Source: Stappia sp. ES.058 (GTDB lineage Bacteria; Pseudomonadota; Alphaproteobacteria; Rhizobiales; Stappiaceae). From it: a DNA stretch of 64,000 bases. The notes under the pieces were generated by a model. That model did no database searches. It saw only the letters and a list, made by a program, of their open reading frames with translations, and was not told the origin of the DNA. The stretch is taken from positions 3,626,501-3,690,500 of the forward strand of contig NZ_LT629784.1 in the NCBI RefSeq assembly GCF_900105595.1. The letters are read 5' to 3'. This document shows positions 27,875 through 36,850 of the stretch, one piece after another (positions within the stretch are counted from its first letter, which is position 1; every line of letters starts with the position of its first letter). The position numbers and the translations under genes were made by a program.

Positions 27875-28768
27875 TCAGGACGCGCGTGCGGCAATCGCAT
27901 CCGAGATCGCAACGAGGCGGGCGCCCATTTCAGCGTGCAGGCGTTCGACCATTCGACCCTCCACCTGGATCGCGCCCTTGTCGGCGTTCTCTTCCCTTTC
28001 AAATTCCGCGATGATGCGGCGCGCCCAGTCGACCTCCGCGGGCGCCGGCGAGAAAGCCGTGTTGCAGGGAGCAACCTGCTTGGGGTGGATCAGCGTCTTG
28101 CCGTTCATGCCCATGTCCGCGCCCTGCGCGCATTCCGCCTCAAGGCCCGCTGCATCGTCCAGTTCGTTGTAGACGCCATCGATGATATCGATGCCATAGG
28201 CACGCGCCGCGGCGACGCATGTCATCAGCCAGGGCGTCATCGGCATACGGCCCGGCACCAGGCGTGCCCCGGTTTCCTTGGCCAGATCGTTGGTCCCCAT
28301 CACGAAACATCCGAGGCGGGTCTCGGGATTGGACGCGGCCGAGGCGATCTCGCGTGCATTGAGCATCGCAAGCGGGGTTTCCATCATCGCCCAGATTTCG
28401 ACACGGGCCGGAACCCGGGCACCGTTCAGACGATGCGCAACCCGCTCCAGGTCCGCCGAGGTCGAAACCTTAGGCACCAGGATGGCGTCGGGGGCGGCCG
28501 CAATCGCCATGGACAGATCGTCCACGCCCCAGGACGTGCCGAGGCCGTTGATGCGGATCACCACTTCGCGGTGGCCGTATCCGCCGCCGGCGACCGCATC
28601 GCGGACCTGGGCGCGCGCCATCTCCTTGGCGTCGGGTGCGACGGCATCCTCCAGATCGAGGATCAACGCATCGACATCAAGCGTCTTCGCCTTCTCGAGC
28701 GCACGGGCATTGGAGCCCGGCATGTAGAGAACGCTGCGGCGGGGACGAATGGCGGTTTGCGTCATCAT
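27875..28768 (-). CDS. HpcH/HpaI-family CoA-ester lyase (CitE-like)
   Basis: A 297-residue TIM-barrel lyase. RRSVLYMPGSNARALEKAK, DALILDLEDAVAP, EIWAMMETPLAML and GKTLIHPKQV are the substrate and Mg-binding segments of the malyl-CoA / beta-methylmalyl-CoA / citramalyl-CoA lyase group. It cleaves a hydroxyacyl-CoA to acetyl-CoA (or propionyl-CoA) plus an oxoacid; the exact substrate is not visible. ATG 28768 is chosen after AGAGG; ATG 28765 is equivalent. Confidence 0.88.
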   Translation of the reverse strand: MMTQTAIRPRRSVLYMPGSNARALEKAKTLDVDALILDLEDAVAPDAKEMARAQVRDAVAGGGYGHREVVIRINGLGTSWGVDDLSMAIAAAPDAILVPKVSTSADLERVAHRLNGARVPARVEIWAMMETPLAMLNAREIASAASNPETRLGCFVMGTNDLAKETGARLVPGRMPMTPWLMTCVAAARAYGIDIIDGVYNELDDAAGLEAECAQGADMGMNGKTLIHPKQVAPCNTAFSPAPAEVDWARRIIAEFEREENADKGAIQVEGRMVERLHAEMGARLVAISDAIAARAS

Positions 28769-28844
28769 GGGTCGTGACATCCTCTGTCGACTTCGGTCCA
28801 TTCTTTCAGCTTCTGCGCCCGACCCGGTCGGGAGCCTGAAGCCT

Positions 28845-29771
28845 TCATTCCTCTACGCGCTCGCCTGCGGCCACGCCACCCGTCTTTTTGGTGAAGCGAC
28901 CAAACAACATGTCCTTGGCCGCGACCAGCGCCCCCAGGGTCACGAGTGCGCAGGCAGCCATCACCACGAGCGTAAAATCCCCGAAACCGAAGACAATCAG
29001 GAGCAGGGTGGACGAGACGGGGGCGGTGTAGGCAAAGGCGCCGAGCACCTGGATGTCTCCGCGCTTGACGCCAATGTCCCAGACGAAGAAGGCAAGCCCG
29101 ACCGGAAAGGCGGCAAGCCCGAGTACGGCGGACCACTCGCCGGTCCCCTGCGGCCAGACGGTCGTCTCGAAGACGAGATGGGCCGCCACCGACAGAAGGG
29201 AGGTGCCGAGGCAAAATCCCGCCACGGCTTCGGTCGGCACGCTCCCGAGCCGACGCGACAGGACCGAATACCCCGACCAGAACAGCGCCGATGCCACCGC
29301 CGCGAAATACCCGGGCGCGGCGTCGCCATCGAGCGCAAGTCCATCGCCGCGCAGGATCAGGAGGGCCGCCCCTCCCAGGCCGAGCAGCGTTCCCGCGACA
29401 TGCTGAATCTTCAGCCGTTCCCCCGGCAGGAATGCCGAAAACACCACGATCAGCAGCGGCCATGTGTAATTGATCAGATTGGCATCGACCGGCGGCGCGT
29501 TGCGAATGGCCGTGAAATAGAAGAAGTGGAATCCGAACAGCCCGAGGATCCCGAAGCCATAGACCCGGCATGGCTGACGCATCAGCACCAGACGGCCGCG
29601 CAGCGCGAGCCAGGCCGTTGCGCCAAGCCCGGCAATGCCGAAACACAGGGCATTGAGCAGAAACGGCGGCACACCGCCCGAGGCGGCTCCGAACAGACCA
29701 AGCGTCGACCACATCAAGACAGCAGTCGCGCCGATCATTGTCGCGCGCAGGCGGGTCACTTGGCTTGGCAT
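28845..29771 (-). CDS. EamA-type DMT-superfamily permease
   Basis: A 308-residue protein with about ten hydrophobic segments in two EamA repeats, ending in a short charged tail. DMT permeases of this kind export metabolites or amino acids. ATG 29771 (MPSQVTRLRATMIGA) places the start just before TM1; a longer frame is open upstream without similarity. It lies 76 bases before the CoA-lyase gene on the same strand and is divergent from the HD-GYP gene. Confidence 0.88.
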   Translation of the reverse strand: MPSQVTRLRATMIGATAVLMWSTLGLFGAASGGVPPFLLNALCFGIAGLGATAWLALRGRLVLMRQPCRVYGFGILGLFGFHFFYFTAIRNAPPVDANLINYTWPLLIVVFSAFLPGERLKIQHVAGTLLGLGGAALLILRGDGLALDGDAAPGYFAAVASALFWSGYSVLSRRLGSVPTEAVAGFCLGTSLLSVAAHLVFETTVWPQGTGEWSAVLGLAAFPVGLAFFVWDIGVKRGDIQVLGAFAYTAPVSSTLLLIVFGFGDFTLVVMAACALVTLGALVAAKDMLFGRFTKKTGGVAAGERVEE

Positions 29772-29951
29772 GATCGGGTGGGATCCAGCGAAAGAGGCAG
29801 GAGGCACGAAGAAGCTCCGCCATGCTACCGCCCCGCGCGATCCCGTCAATCGGAACGGAAAGATCCTCGTAGTCGCGGAGACGACTTCTTAAGCGCTCGA
29901 CCGTATTTTCATCAAGAGAATTGGGAAAACTTGGACAGATGGAGATGTGGT

Positions 29952-31337
29952 TTGGCGCGCAGCCACTACGAGGACAGCCTGAATCACCACACCGATCGGC
30001 GTCTGGTTCTCGCGGATCTGCTCGGATCGCTGAGCTATGCGCTCGACATGACGGAGGGCCAGCCGGAAGGGCACTGCATCCGCTGCTGCTGGATCGGAAT
30101 GGCCGTCGGCACCGAACTCCGCCTTTGCGAAACAGACATGGCCGACCTCTATTACACGCTGTTGCTCAAGGATCTCGGCTGCAGCAGCAATGCCGCGCGC
30201 ATCTGTGAACTCTACCTGACCGATGACATTTCTTTCAAACGCGATTTCAAGACCATCGATGGATCGCTCGGTGCAGCCCTGCGGTTCGTGTTCAAGAAAA
30301 CCGGCCTGAAATCGGGTCTGAGCGAGCGCATCCGTGCGCTTGTCCATGTGGTGCAAAACGGCGGGGAGATCGCGCGCGAGATGATCGAGACCCGGTGTCA
30401 TCGCGGGGCCGACATCGCTGCCAAAATGCGCTTCTCGGAGGCCGTTCAGGACGGAATCCGGGCGCTCGACGAGCACTGGGACGGGTCCGGGAAACCGGAA
30501 GGGCTGGCCGGCGACGCGATCCCCACGGCCGCCAACATCGCGCTTCTGGCCCAGGTCGCCGATGTCTTTTTTCAAGAGCATGGCCGCGCCGAAGCGGAAA
30601 CCGAAATCGCCAACCGGGCAGGCACCTGGTTCGCGCCGGATCTGGTCGACGCATTCCTCGCGGTATCGCGCAGGCCCGATTTTTGGGATCGCCTCGCGGC
30701 CGACGATCTGGACGAGACGGTCTTCGCCATGGCACCGACAACCGCGCAGGATGTGGATGAGGACTATCTCGACGCAGTCGCGGAGGCCTTTTCCGACGTG
30801 GTTGACGCGAAGAGCCCGTATACCGCCGATCACTCCGATCGGGTCACGCTCTACACCGACCTGATCGCGGAGGAGCTCGAGCTTTCAAAACCGCATCGCC
30901 GCTGGCTCCGCCGGGCTGCCCTGCTGCACGACCTCGGGAAGCTCGGTGTGAGCAACCAGATTCTCGACAAGCCGGGCAAACTCGATGAGGCGGAATGGCG
31001 CACTGTTCGGGCGCATTCCTATCACAGCGAGCGGATTCTGGAGCGGGTGTCCGCATTCGCCGACATCGCCCATGTCGCGGGCGCACATCACGAACGGCTG
31101 GACGGAAACGGCTATCCCCACGGTCTGAGGGATGAGGAAATCTGCCTGGAGGCCAGGATCCTCACCGTCGCCGATGTCTTCGATGCCTTGTCGGCGGAAC
31201 GGCCCTATCGCGCGGCAATGCCGATTCCCCAGGTTCTCGCCATTCTCGACAAGGACACGGGAACCGCGTTCGATGCAGCCTGCGTCGCCGCCCTGAAAGC
31301 CGGTCTCGCACGGCTCGATGCTGCAATTGCCGCATGA
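29952..31337 (+). CDS. Tandem HD-GYP protein, predicted cyclic-di-GMP phosphodiesterase
   Basis: A 461-residue cytoplasmic protein with two HD-GYP-like halves. The C-terminal copy (about 275-445) is intact: LLHDLGK gives the HD pair H326/D327, then HHERLDGNGYPHGL (379-392) carries the GYP motif, so it should hydrolyse c-di-GMP. The N-terminal copy (about 15-215) is degenerate: LLLKDLGCSSN has Lys73 in place of the metal His, and HWDGSGKPEGL lacks GYP. The start is TTG 29952, seven bases after GGAG; no in-frame ATG gives a better start. No receiver or PAS domain is present. Confidence 0.88.
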   Translation: MARSHYEDSLNHHTDRRLVLADLLGSLSYALDMTEGQPEGHCIRCCWIGMAVGTELRLCETDMADLYYTLLLKDLGCSSNAARICELYLTDDISFKRDFKTIDGSLGAALRFVFKKTGLKSGLSERIRALVHVVQNGGEIAREMIETRCHRGADIAAKMRFSEAVQDGIRALDEHWDGSGKPEGLAGDAIPTAANIALLAQVADVFFQEHGRAEAETEIANRAGTWFAPDLVDAFLAVSRRPDFWDRLAADDLDETVFAMAPTTAQDVDEDYLDAVAEAFSDVVDAKSPYTADHSDRVTLYTDLIAEELELSKPHRRWLRRAALLHDLGKLGVSNQILDKPGKLDEAEWRTVRAHSYHSERILERVSAFADIAHVAGAHHERLDGNGYPHGLRDEEICLEARILTVADVFDALSAERPYRAAMPIPQVLAILDKDTGTAFDAACVAALKAGLARLDAAIAA

Positions 31338-31424
31338 TCGGACAGTTGAAAAAGCCGCGTTTTTAAGGGCAAGGTGTCGTCCCGGTCCAATCGTCCGGCG
31401 GACTGTCCTTTTTGCGGAGTTTTC

Positions 31425-31886
31425 ATGAGCAAGATCACCATCAAGTCGCTCGGCCCAGACGATGCGCTCGCCCTTGCACCGCTGATCGCGGAATACGCGC
31501 AGGCGCTGAAGCGCGGCGCGCCCCGCCGCCCCGACCAGTTCTATGCCGAACGCATCCTCGGCGACCGCTCCGCCGAGGTCATCGGCGCGGAGGTCGATGG
31601 ACGGCTCGTCGGCTTCGCGATCTTCTTCGATCTCCCGGAAATCATCACCGGCCTTCGGTCCGGACAGCTCGACGAGATCTACGTGCACCCGGACGCACGC
31701 AACAACGGCATTGCCCGACGCATGATCGAGACGCTCGTCAGCGAAGGGGCCAAGCGCTCCTGGACCGAGTTGCGCTGGATCGTCCCGGGCAAGAACGCCC
31801 CTGCCGTTGCGCTTTACGACCGCATCGCCGAACCCGCCAACTGGAAGGGCTACGTCCTGCCAATCGACCGGATGGCATCGGCATAG
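31425..31886 (+). CDS. GNAT-family N-acetyltransferase
   Basis: A 153-residue GNAT. The acetyl-CoA loop is seen in LDEIYVHPDARNNGIARRMIETLVSEGAKRS (motif A, R/Q-x-x-G-x-G/A reduced to RNNGIA), followed by the ALYDRIAEPANWKGYVL C-terminal motif. The substrate is unknown. GCGGAG lies seven bases before ATG 31425. It follows the HD-GYP gene by 87 bases and converges on a DUF2125 gene. Confidence 0.88.
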   Translation: MSKITIKSLGPDDALALAPLIAEYAQALKRGAPRRPDQFYAERILGDRSAEVIGAEVDGRLVGFAIFFDLPEIITGLRSGQLDEIYVHPDARNNGIARRMIETLVSEGAKRSWTELRWIVPGKNAPAVALYDRIAEPANWKGYVLPIDRMASA

Positions 31887-31915
31887 GCCCTGTTGCCTCC
31901 GACCGCGGCTAGCGC

Positions 31916-32956
31916 TCAGTACATCGGGGGCAGCGCTGCGATTGGAATCAGACCGACGCGCGCCACCCCCGCCTCGAACCGCAGCGGCACCGTGACCGCC
32001 GGCACTCCGTCGAGAGTCGTCGGCGCGCCGAAGCCGATGACCGCGCCGGCCAGCGATTTGGGAACGGACGATCCTTGCGGAAAGAACGGGGCAAGCAATG
32101 CCGGCAGATTTTCGGCACCCGAAACGGTCAGCGGCAGGGTTCCAGCCAAACGGCCCTTGGCATCGAGCGCCAGCGTTCCCGTGGCGCGCAGGCTCACGCC
32201 GGATGCACTGGCACGCAACTCGCTCACCCGCACAGCCTCGTCCTGACGAAGCAGCGAGATCCAGTCGCCGCGCCCGGCCAGAGCCGCCGCGCCGCCAGCG
32301 AACGTCACGTCGGCCGAAATTTCGGCCGCCCCGTCCAGCGCGGGAATGGCAAGCCCGGCGATCCGCAGCGCGAAATCGGCATCTTGCGCGATGGACGGAT
32401 TTCGCCGCGCGTGAACGGTGGCGCGCAAGGCGCTGAGGGAAATGGCCGCATCCCCCGAAACCCCGGCGATCTTCGGTTGGTCAATGAAGAGATCGGCATT
32501 GCGCACGCCGGCGTCGGACAGACGGGCGCTGCCACGTGCAGACACCCAGTCGGCAGACAGGCGATCAAACGGGCTCGGACCGGCGAAACGCGCGGTGGCC
32601 GGCCCATCCGCCTCCACGATCACCTGTCGCGGATTGTAGGCAAGGGCGACGACCCGCAAACCGGAGAAGCTGCCCGCGTGCCCCGAGGCGTCCCGTGCCT
32701 CGAAAGGCTGACATTCCAGCTCGAAACGAAACGGATAGCCGCCCAGCCGCTGCTTCCCGCACACGAGCGCTCCGCCTTCGGTCTCCGCGACCTCGTAGGT
32801 ATTCCGCAGAATGTCCACCGCCATGCCGCGCGCCACTGCCCAGTAGGTCGACCATAGCGCGATGACGAGCACAACGAGAGAGATCAGGATCCAGTACCGG
32901 CGGCGTGACCGGGGAGGTGAACTTGGCGAAGACGAAGCGGCCTGCGTATCGGTCAT
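31916..32956 (-). CDS. DUF2125 membrane-anchored protein
   Basis: A 346-residue protein with one N-terminal transmembrane helix (about 20-42) and a long beta-rich part expected in the periplasm. The GGYPFRFELECQPFEARD segment and repeated sheets fit DUF2125. Function unknown; the beta-rich repeated build recalls lipid-transport or scaffold proteins such as the AsmA group, which is only an impression. GAGG precedes ATG 32956. It is divergent from the gamma-glutamylcyclotransferase gene, a pairing common in rhizobia. Confidence 0.82.
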   Translation of the reverse strand: MTDTQAASSSPSSPPRSRRRYWILISLVVLVIALWSTYWAVARGMAVDILRNTYEVAETEGGALVCGKQRLGGYPFRFELECQPFEARDASGHAGSFSGLRVVALAYNPRQVIVEADGPATARFAGPSPFDRLSADWVSARGSARLSDAGVRNADLFIDQPKIAGVSGDAAISLSALRATVHARRNPSIAQDADFALRIAGLAIPALDGAAEISADVTFAGGAAALAGRGDWISLLRQDEAVRVSELRASASGVSLRATGTLALDAKGRLAGTLPLTVSGAENLPALLAPFFPQGSSVPKSLAGAVIGFGAPTTLDGVPAVTVPLRFEAGVARVGLIPIAALPPMY

Positions 32957-33127
32957 GGGATCCTCATTGGGGCGACGATGCTGCCTGAAAGCATGCTCTC
33001 ATGTCGGTTTCAAGGCCCATGACGCCGCAAAACAGTTCATGTGCCGCGGCATGAGGTGTTTCTTCGCCGCGGCAGTTGCCAGCGACGCCTGCCATTGCTA
33101 CCTCCAGCCGGCAACAGGAAAAGCGCA

Positions 33128-33670
33128 ATGGACGATCTTTGGGTGTTCGGCTACGGCTCGCTGATGTGGCGACCGGGCTTCGTTTATGAAGAAGCGGTTC
33201 CGGGTGTGCTGCACGGGGCACACCGCTCGCTTTGCATCTACTCCTGGGTCCATCGCGGAACACAGGGCCGGCCCGGCCTCGTCCTGGGTCTGGACCGTGG
33301 CGGCGCCTGTCGCGGCATGGCCTTTCGCGTGGCCGCAGGTCTGCGCGAGGAGGTCATGGCTTACCTGCGCGCCCGCGAACAGGCGACGCTGGTCTATCTG
33401 GAAGCCGAGCGCCGCGTGCGGCTTGCCGACGAGGCCAGGCGCATGGTGCCCGCCGTCACCTATCTGGTCGACCGCGCCCATGAACAATATGCCGGCGTGC
33501 TGCCGCTCGACCGCCAGGTCGAGATCGTAAAGGGGGCCGCCGGACAATCGGGCGCCAATCCCGACTACGTGCTGAACACGGTTTCTCACTTGCGGGAATT
33601 GAACATCCACGATGCCGGACTTGAAGCGCTGAGCGCGCGCCTTGGCGACGCAACGACCGAGGCGGGCTGA
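33128..33670 (+). CDS. ChaC-like gamma-glutamylcyclotransferase
   Basis: The 180-residue enzyme has the FGYGSLMWRPGF phosphate-type loop of the GGCT fold, and the YLVDRAHEQYAG and GPNxDYL-like GANPDYVLNTVSHLRELNIHD segments of the ChaC branch. ChaC enzymes cleave glutathione to 5-oxoproline and Cys-Gly in the cytoplasm. The catalytic Glu expected after the LG turn lies in the YLREREQ-like YLRAREQATL segment. AGGAAAAG precedes ATG 33128. Confidence 0.92.
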   Translation: MDDLWVFGYGSLMWRPGFVYEEAVPGVLHGAHRSLCIYSWVHRGTQGRPGLVLGLDRGGACRGMAFRVAAGLREEVMAYLRAREQATLVYLEAERRVRLADEARRMVPAVTYLVDRAHEQYAGVLPLDRQVEIVKGAAGQSGANPDYVLNTVSHLRELNIHDAGLEALSARLGDATTEAG

Positions 33671-33707
33671 CCCGTTCCGGCGGCACACCGCCCTCAGCCC
33701 TTAACCC

Positions 33708-34097
33708 TCAGCTCTCGCACCCGGGCCCGAACAATCCGTCCAGATCGTCAAGCACCAGCCGGCGCTGTGCGGCATCGCCGGCCAGAAGGTGCACCAGCGC
33801 GGTTCGTCCCGTAACGTCCCCGCGATTGAGGCGGGCACCCCGGCGCTTGCCATCCCGGTCGATTTCACCGATCCACGCCTTTTTCAACCGACCGCCTCGC
33901 CCGGGTCCCGGCTCCATCACGACGATCGCACTCGAATAGTCGGAAAGACGATCCGCCGGCACCGCCGAGAAAAGATATCGCTTGCCTGAGTGCCCCAGAA
34001 TGTATCGATACCGATCCGTCAGCCCGAGTTCAGCCGCCGCCCGCGGCGCATCCGAGCGCGCAGTCGTCGGTTCCGATGGACTGAGCCGTCTGATCAT
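33708..34097 (-). CDS. Hypothetical protein
   Basis: A 129-residue reading frame I do not recognise. The centre (RYRYILGHSGKRYLFSAV, then SSAIVVMEPGPG and RLKKAWIGEIDRDG) alternates hydrophobic and charged residues like a small beta domain, and the C-terminal DLDGLFGPGCES ends cleanly. The first 25 residues look disordered. There is no good Shine-Dalgarno before ATG 34097, so the true start may be later. It stands alone between a cyclotransferase (convergent) and plsC. Confidence 0.55.
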   Translation of the reverse strand: MIRRLSPSEPTTARSDAPRAAAELGLTDRYRYILGHSGKRYLFSAVPADRLSDYSSAIVVMEPGPGRGGRLKKAWIGEIDRDGKRRGARLNRGDVTGRTALVHLLAGDAAQRRLVLDDLDGLFGPGCES

Positions 34098-34166
34098 TCA
34101 CGATAGATAGAACGGACCAAGAACGAAATCCAGACCCTCATAACGAGAAAAGCGGCCCCCCGCATT

Positions 34167-34952
34167 TCAATCGAAGGGCTTTCCCCGCGCCGCCCAGCGT
34201 ATCCGCACGCGTTCCAGCACCGGCAGTTGGCGCTCGCTGCGTGCCGCTTCTAGGATCAGGGTGTCGGACGCTGTTTCGATGCCCTCCACCAGCTTCTTGT
34301 GCACGGTCTCCAGCGGCTGTCCCGGCTCGATCACCGGGAGAAACTCGGCCACGACAGTTCCGGGATAGATTTTCCAGCCCCGGCGCGGCCAATAGACGCC
34401 CGAGTTCAGGGCGACGGGCAACAGCGGACAGGCAAGCGACTTGTAGAGATGCGAAACGCCGTATTTGTAGCGCGGCTCCTCGCCGGCGCCGCGCCGCGTT
34501 CCTTCCGGGAAAATCAGGATCTGGCGGCCTTCGGCAATGGCCGTGCGCGCACTATCCGTGAGTTTTGCGAGCGCAATGGAGCGTTTGCCGCGGTCGACCG
34601 GGATCTGGCGGAACTTCGCAGTGTACCAGCCAAACAGCGGAATGTAGCGCAGCTCCCGCTTCAACACATAGGTCGGCGAGCGGAACAGGGGCAAAAGGGC
34701 AAAGGTCTCCCACACCGACTGATGCTTGGCAGCGACGATACACCCTCCCGCGGGAATGTTTTCCAGCCCCCGAAATTCGAACGTCACACCGGCGACCCAG
34801 CGCAACAGGAAGAGATTGACCCGCGCCCACAGCGGCACGACGGGCCAGCCCCACCGTGCCGGCAGGACGAAAACCGGCAAGGCCAGAACCATCAGGAAAA
34901 CCGTCGACGCATAAAACAGCGCCTGGAAAACGAGGGAGCGAAAAAGGATCAT
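34167..34952 (-). CDS. plsC: 1-acyl-sn-glycerol-3-phosphate acyltransferase
   Basis: A 261-residue membrane-bound acyltransferase of phospholipid synthesis. Two N-terminal hydrophobic segments precede block I, AAKHQSVWETFAL (about 81-93), where the alphaproteobacterial HQSxWE replaces the textbook HxxxxD; block III is FPEGTRRGAG. ATG 34952 is preceded by GGAG-like bases. It lies after YdcF on the same strand, an arrangement seen downstream of ftsEX in many rhizobia, although ftsEX is not here. Confidence 0.92.
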   Translation of the reverse strand: MILFRSLVFQALFYASTVFLMVLALPVFVLPARWGWPVVPLWARVNLFLLRWVAGVTFEFRGLENIPAGGCIVAAKHQSVWETFALLPLFRSPTYVLKRELRYIPLFGWYTAKFRQIPVDRGKRSIALAKLTDSARTAIAEGRQILIFPEGTRRGAGEEPRYKYGVSHLYKSLACPLLPVALNSGVYWPRRGWKIYPGTVVAEFLPVIEPGQPLETVHKKLVEGIETASDTLILEAARSERQLPVLERVRIRWAARGKPFD

Positions 34953-35045
34953 GACACCGTCACCGTCTCGCATAACAGGCAGCGGGGGAGACACCGTTCA
35001 GCACAGCCTGGAGTGGCCCCCGCATTCGAAATTCGCTCGGCCAGA

Positions 35046-35753
35046 TCATGGCGCAGGACTGCCCATGGTCGAGATCCGGACCCAGGCGAACATGTATTTC
35101 ATGTACTCGCGCACGAGAAGCAGCGACACGCCTGCATGCCGGAACCAGCTGTTCAGTTCGAGGTCGACCCCCTGCACTGCAACGGCAACAAGGGTCGTCT
35201 CGGGCATCACCGATCTCAGCTCGAGCAGCGCCCGGGGCATGTGATAGGCGCTCGTCACCACGATCACGCTCGAAAACCCGTTGGAGCGAACCCATTTCGC
35301 CGTCTCCGAAGCGTTTTCCAGCGTGTTGTTGGCGTTGCGGTCGAGGTCGATGCAGCAGGCAAACAGCGCCAGATCACTCTCCGTGCGTCGCACGATCTGC
35401 TTCGCCGTCGTCTCGGGATGGACGCCGGATATCAAGAGCCGGCCGGCCCGACCCTCGTCGAGCAGGGTCAAAGCCTTTTTCACCCGCTCGCTTCCGCCGG
35501 TGAGAACGACAATCGCGTCCGCGCTTGGAGAGGCATTTTCCCTGTATTGCGTCACCGCGCTGGCAAACCGCAAGAAGCCGCCCGCGAGAAACCCGAGGCA
35601 GGCGACAAGGAGAAAGACCACCGCGACGACCGCGATCCGCCGCCGTTTGCGCGGCGGCGCGGGCGTCGTTGCCGTGAATGCGACGTCGCCGTTGGCCTCC
35701 TGCGGAGCGGCGGGATCGTGCGGTTCCATCATACCAAATCGCTTCATATTCAT
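35046..35753 (-). CDS. YdcF family (DUF218) membrane protein
   Basis: A 235-residue protein with a Pro/Arg-rich cytoplasmic tail, one transmembrane helix (about 41-63) and a DUF218 domain: DAIVVLTGGSERVKKALTLLDEG, LLISGVHPET and VVTSAYHMPRALLELR. DUF218 proteins such as SanA and ElyC act in envelope integrity. Several Met residues near the start make the exact N-terminus uncertain. It is upstream of plsC by about 90 bases on the same strand. Confidence 0.85.
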   Translation of the reverse strand: MNMKRFGMMEPHDPAAPQEANGDVAFTATTPAPPRKRRRIAVVAVVFLLVACLGFLAGGFLRFASAVTQYRENASPSADAIVVLTGGSERVKKALTLLDEGRAGRLLISGVHPETTAKQIVRRTESDLALFACCIDLDRNANNTLENASETAKWVRSNGFSSVIVVTSAYHMPRALLELRSVMPETTLVAVAVQGVDLELNSWFRHAGVSLLLVREYMKYMFAWVRISTMGSPAP

Positions 35754-35880
35754 TTTACAGTATCAGAAATTCCGGCCGCGTCCGGGTGAGCGAGCACTGA
35801 AGCGGATCTCCAGACATCCGATCCAGACGGTTTTCCACCGCCGAGTTCGGTTGCCTCCCGCGCCGCACACGCCCGACGGC

Positions 35881-36720
35881 CTATCGCATCATTGCGATAA
35901 AACGACGGCCCAGCGACCGGATCCGTTTCATCGTTTGGGTCCACAGCCGCCGCAGGGACACCGCAAGACACGCAAAGGCATGCCGCAGCCGGGCCTCGCG
36001 AAGGACGGCCGGCGGCGTGCGATAGAACAGCTGATACAGTCCCAGGATCACCAGAAAGGTGACACCCCAGGACAGCAGCGTATCGGAAAGAAAATGCCCC
36101 CCAAAGGCGACGCGATTGGCTGACAGAGCCAGACAAAGCGGCAAAACGACGCAGAGAATACCGGCGCGCCAGCGCGGCGGCGCAAGAAGCGCCAGCGTCA
36201 CCAGCCAGAGGCTGGACGACGCCTCGCCGGAGACAAAGGAACAGTTCCGCTCGCAATAGTCGCTGATACGCCAGACCTCGACATAGGGTGCGTCCCCGCC
36301 GAACAGGTCGACCGCATTCGGCCGCGGGCGACCCCAGTTGTTCTTGAAGACCGCGTTGACCAGCACACCGGGGCCCAGCGCGAGGCTCGACAGGAGAAAC
36401 AGAGGCGCGCGCAAGGACACCCAGTCCGGCAGCCGGGGAACGACGGCGGCGAGGATCAAGACGACAAGGGATGCCGCCGCGACAAACTTGACGAGAAAGG
36501 GGCCCAGCTCACGCAGCCGCATGAAGAACGGATCCGACGCTGCCCAGAACCCGCCTTGTGCATCATGAAAAGCACGGGTCGCGGCCTGATCGACACCCGG
36601 AAAGGCGAGGAAGAAGACCGAGATCACGCCAATGTAGACAATGGTCCCGACCACCAGGCCGCGGAAGACGGCAGGGCTGGCAAGCGGGTCGGATGTCATG
36701 AGCGGGGAAGAGGCGGGCAT
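35881..36720 (-). CDS. PAP2-family membrane phosphatase, LpxE/LpxF-like
   Basis: A 279-residue protein with about six membrane segments. PAP2 motif 1 is KNNWGRPRP (126-134), motif 3 is NRVAFGGHFLSD (202-213, with Arg203 and His209), and motif 2 reads CSFVSGEASS (160-169), with Glu where classical PAP2 enzymes have the proton-donor His. This variant is reminiscent of lipid-A phosphatases. It should dephosphorylate a lipid or lipid A at the periplasmic face. The start is chosen at ATG 36720; 36744 is possible. It precedes YdcF and PlsC, forming an envelope-lipid group. Confidence 0.82.
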   Translation of the reverse strand: MPASSPLMTSDPLASPAVFRGLVVGTIVYIGVISVFFLAFPGVDQAATRAFHDAQGGFWAASDPFFMRLRELGPFLVKFVAAASLVVLILAAVVPRLPDWVSLRAPLFLLSSLALGPGVLVNAVFKNNWGRPRPNAVDLFGGDAPYVEVWRISDYCERNCSFVSGEASSSLWLVTLALLAPPRWRAGILCVVLPLCLALSANRVAFGGHFLSDTLLSWGVTFLVILGLYQLFYRTPPAVLREARLRHAFACLAVSLRRLWTQTMKRIRSLGRRFIAMMR

Positions 36721-36850
36721 TGACGTTTCTGATTTCCCTGGCAAGGTTTCGCCCGGTTATACTGCCGGCTCGGGCGCTGTCCACCTGCCGCTACCGATGA
36801 CCCGCGATTCGGGACGTGAAGCGCGCCGGGCCGCTTCCAGGAAAAAGATC

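Noticed and set aside
28749..29951. Upstream 400-codon extension of the HD-GYP frame
   Set aside because: It runs antisense through the EamA permease gene and has charged low-complexity sequence; TTG 29952 has a well-placed GGAG and starts at the domain.
31340..31365. AAAAAGCCGCGTTTTT as a terminator after the HD-GYP gene
   Set aside because: The only possible stem is A-T pairs around a GC loop, too weak for an intrinsic terminator.
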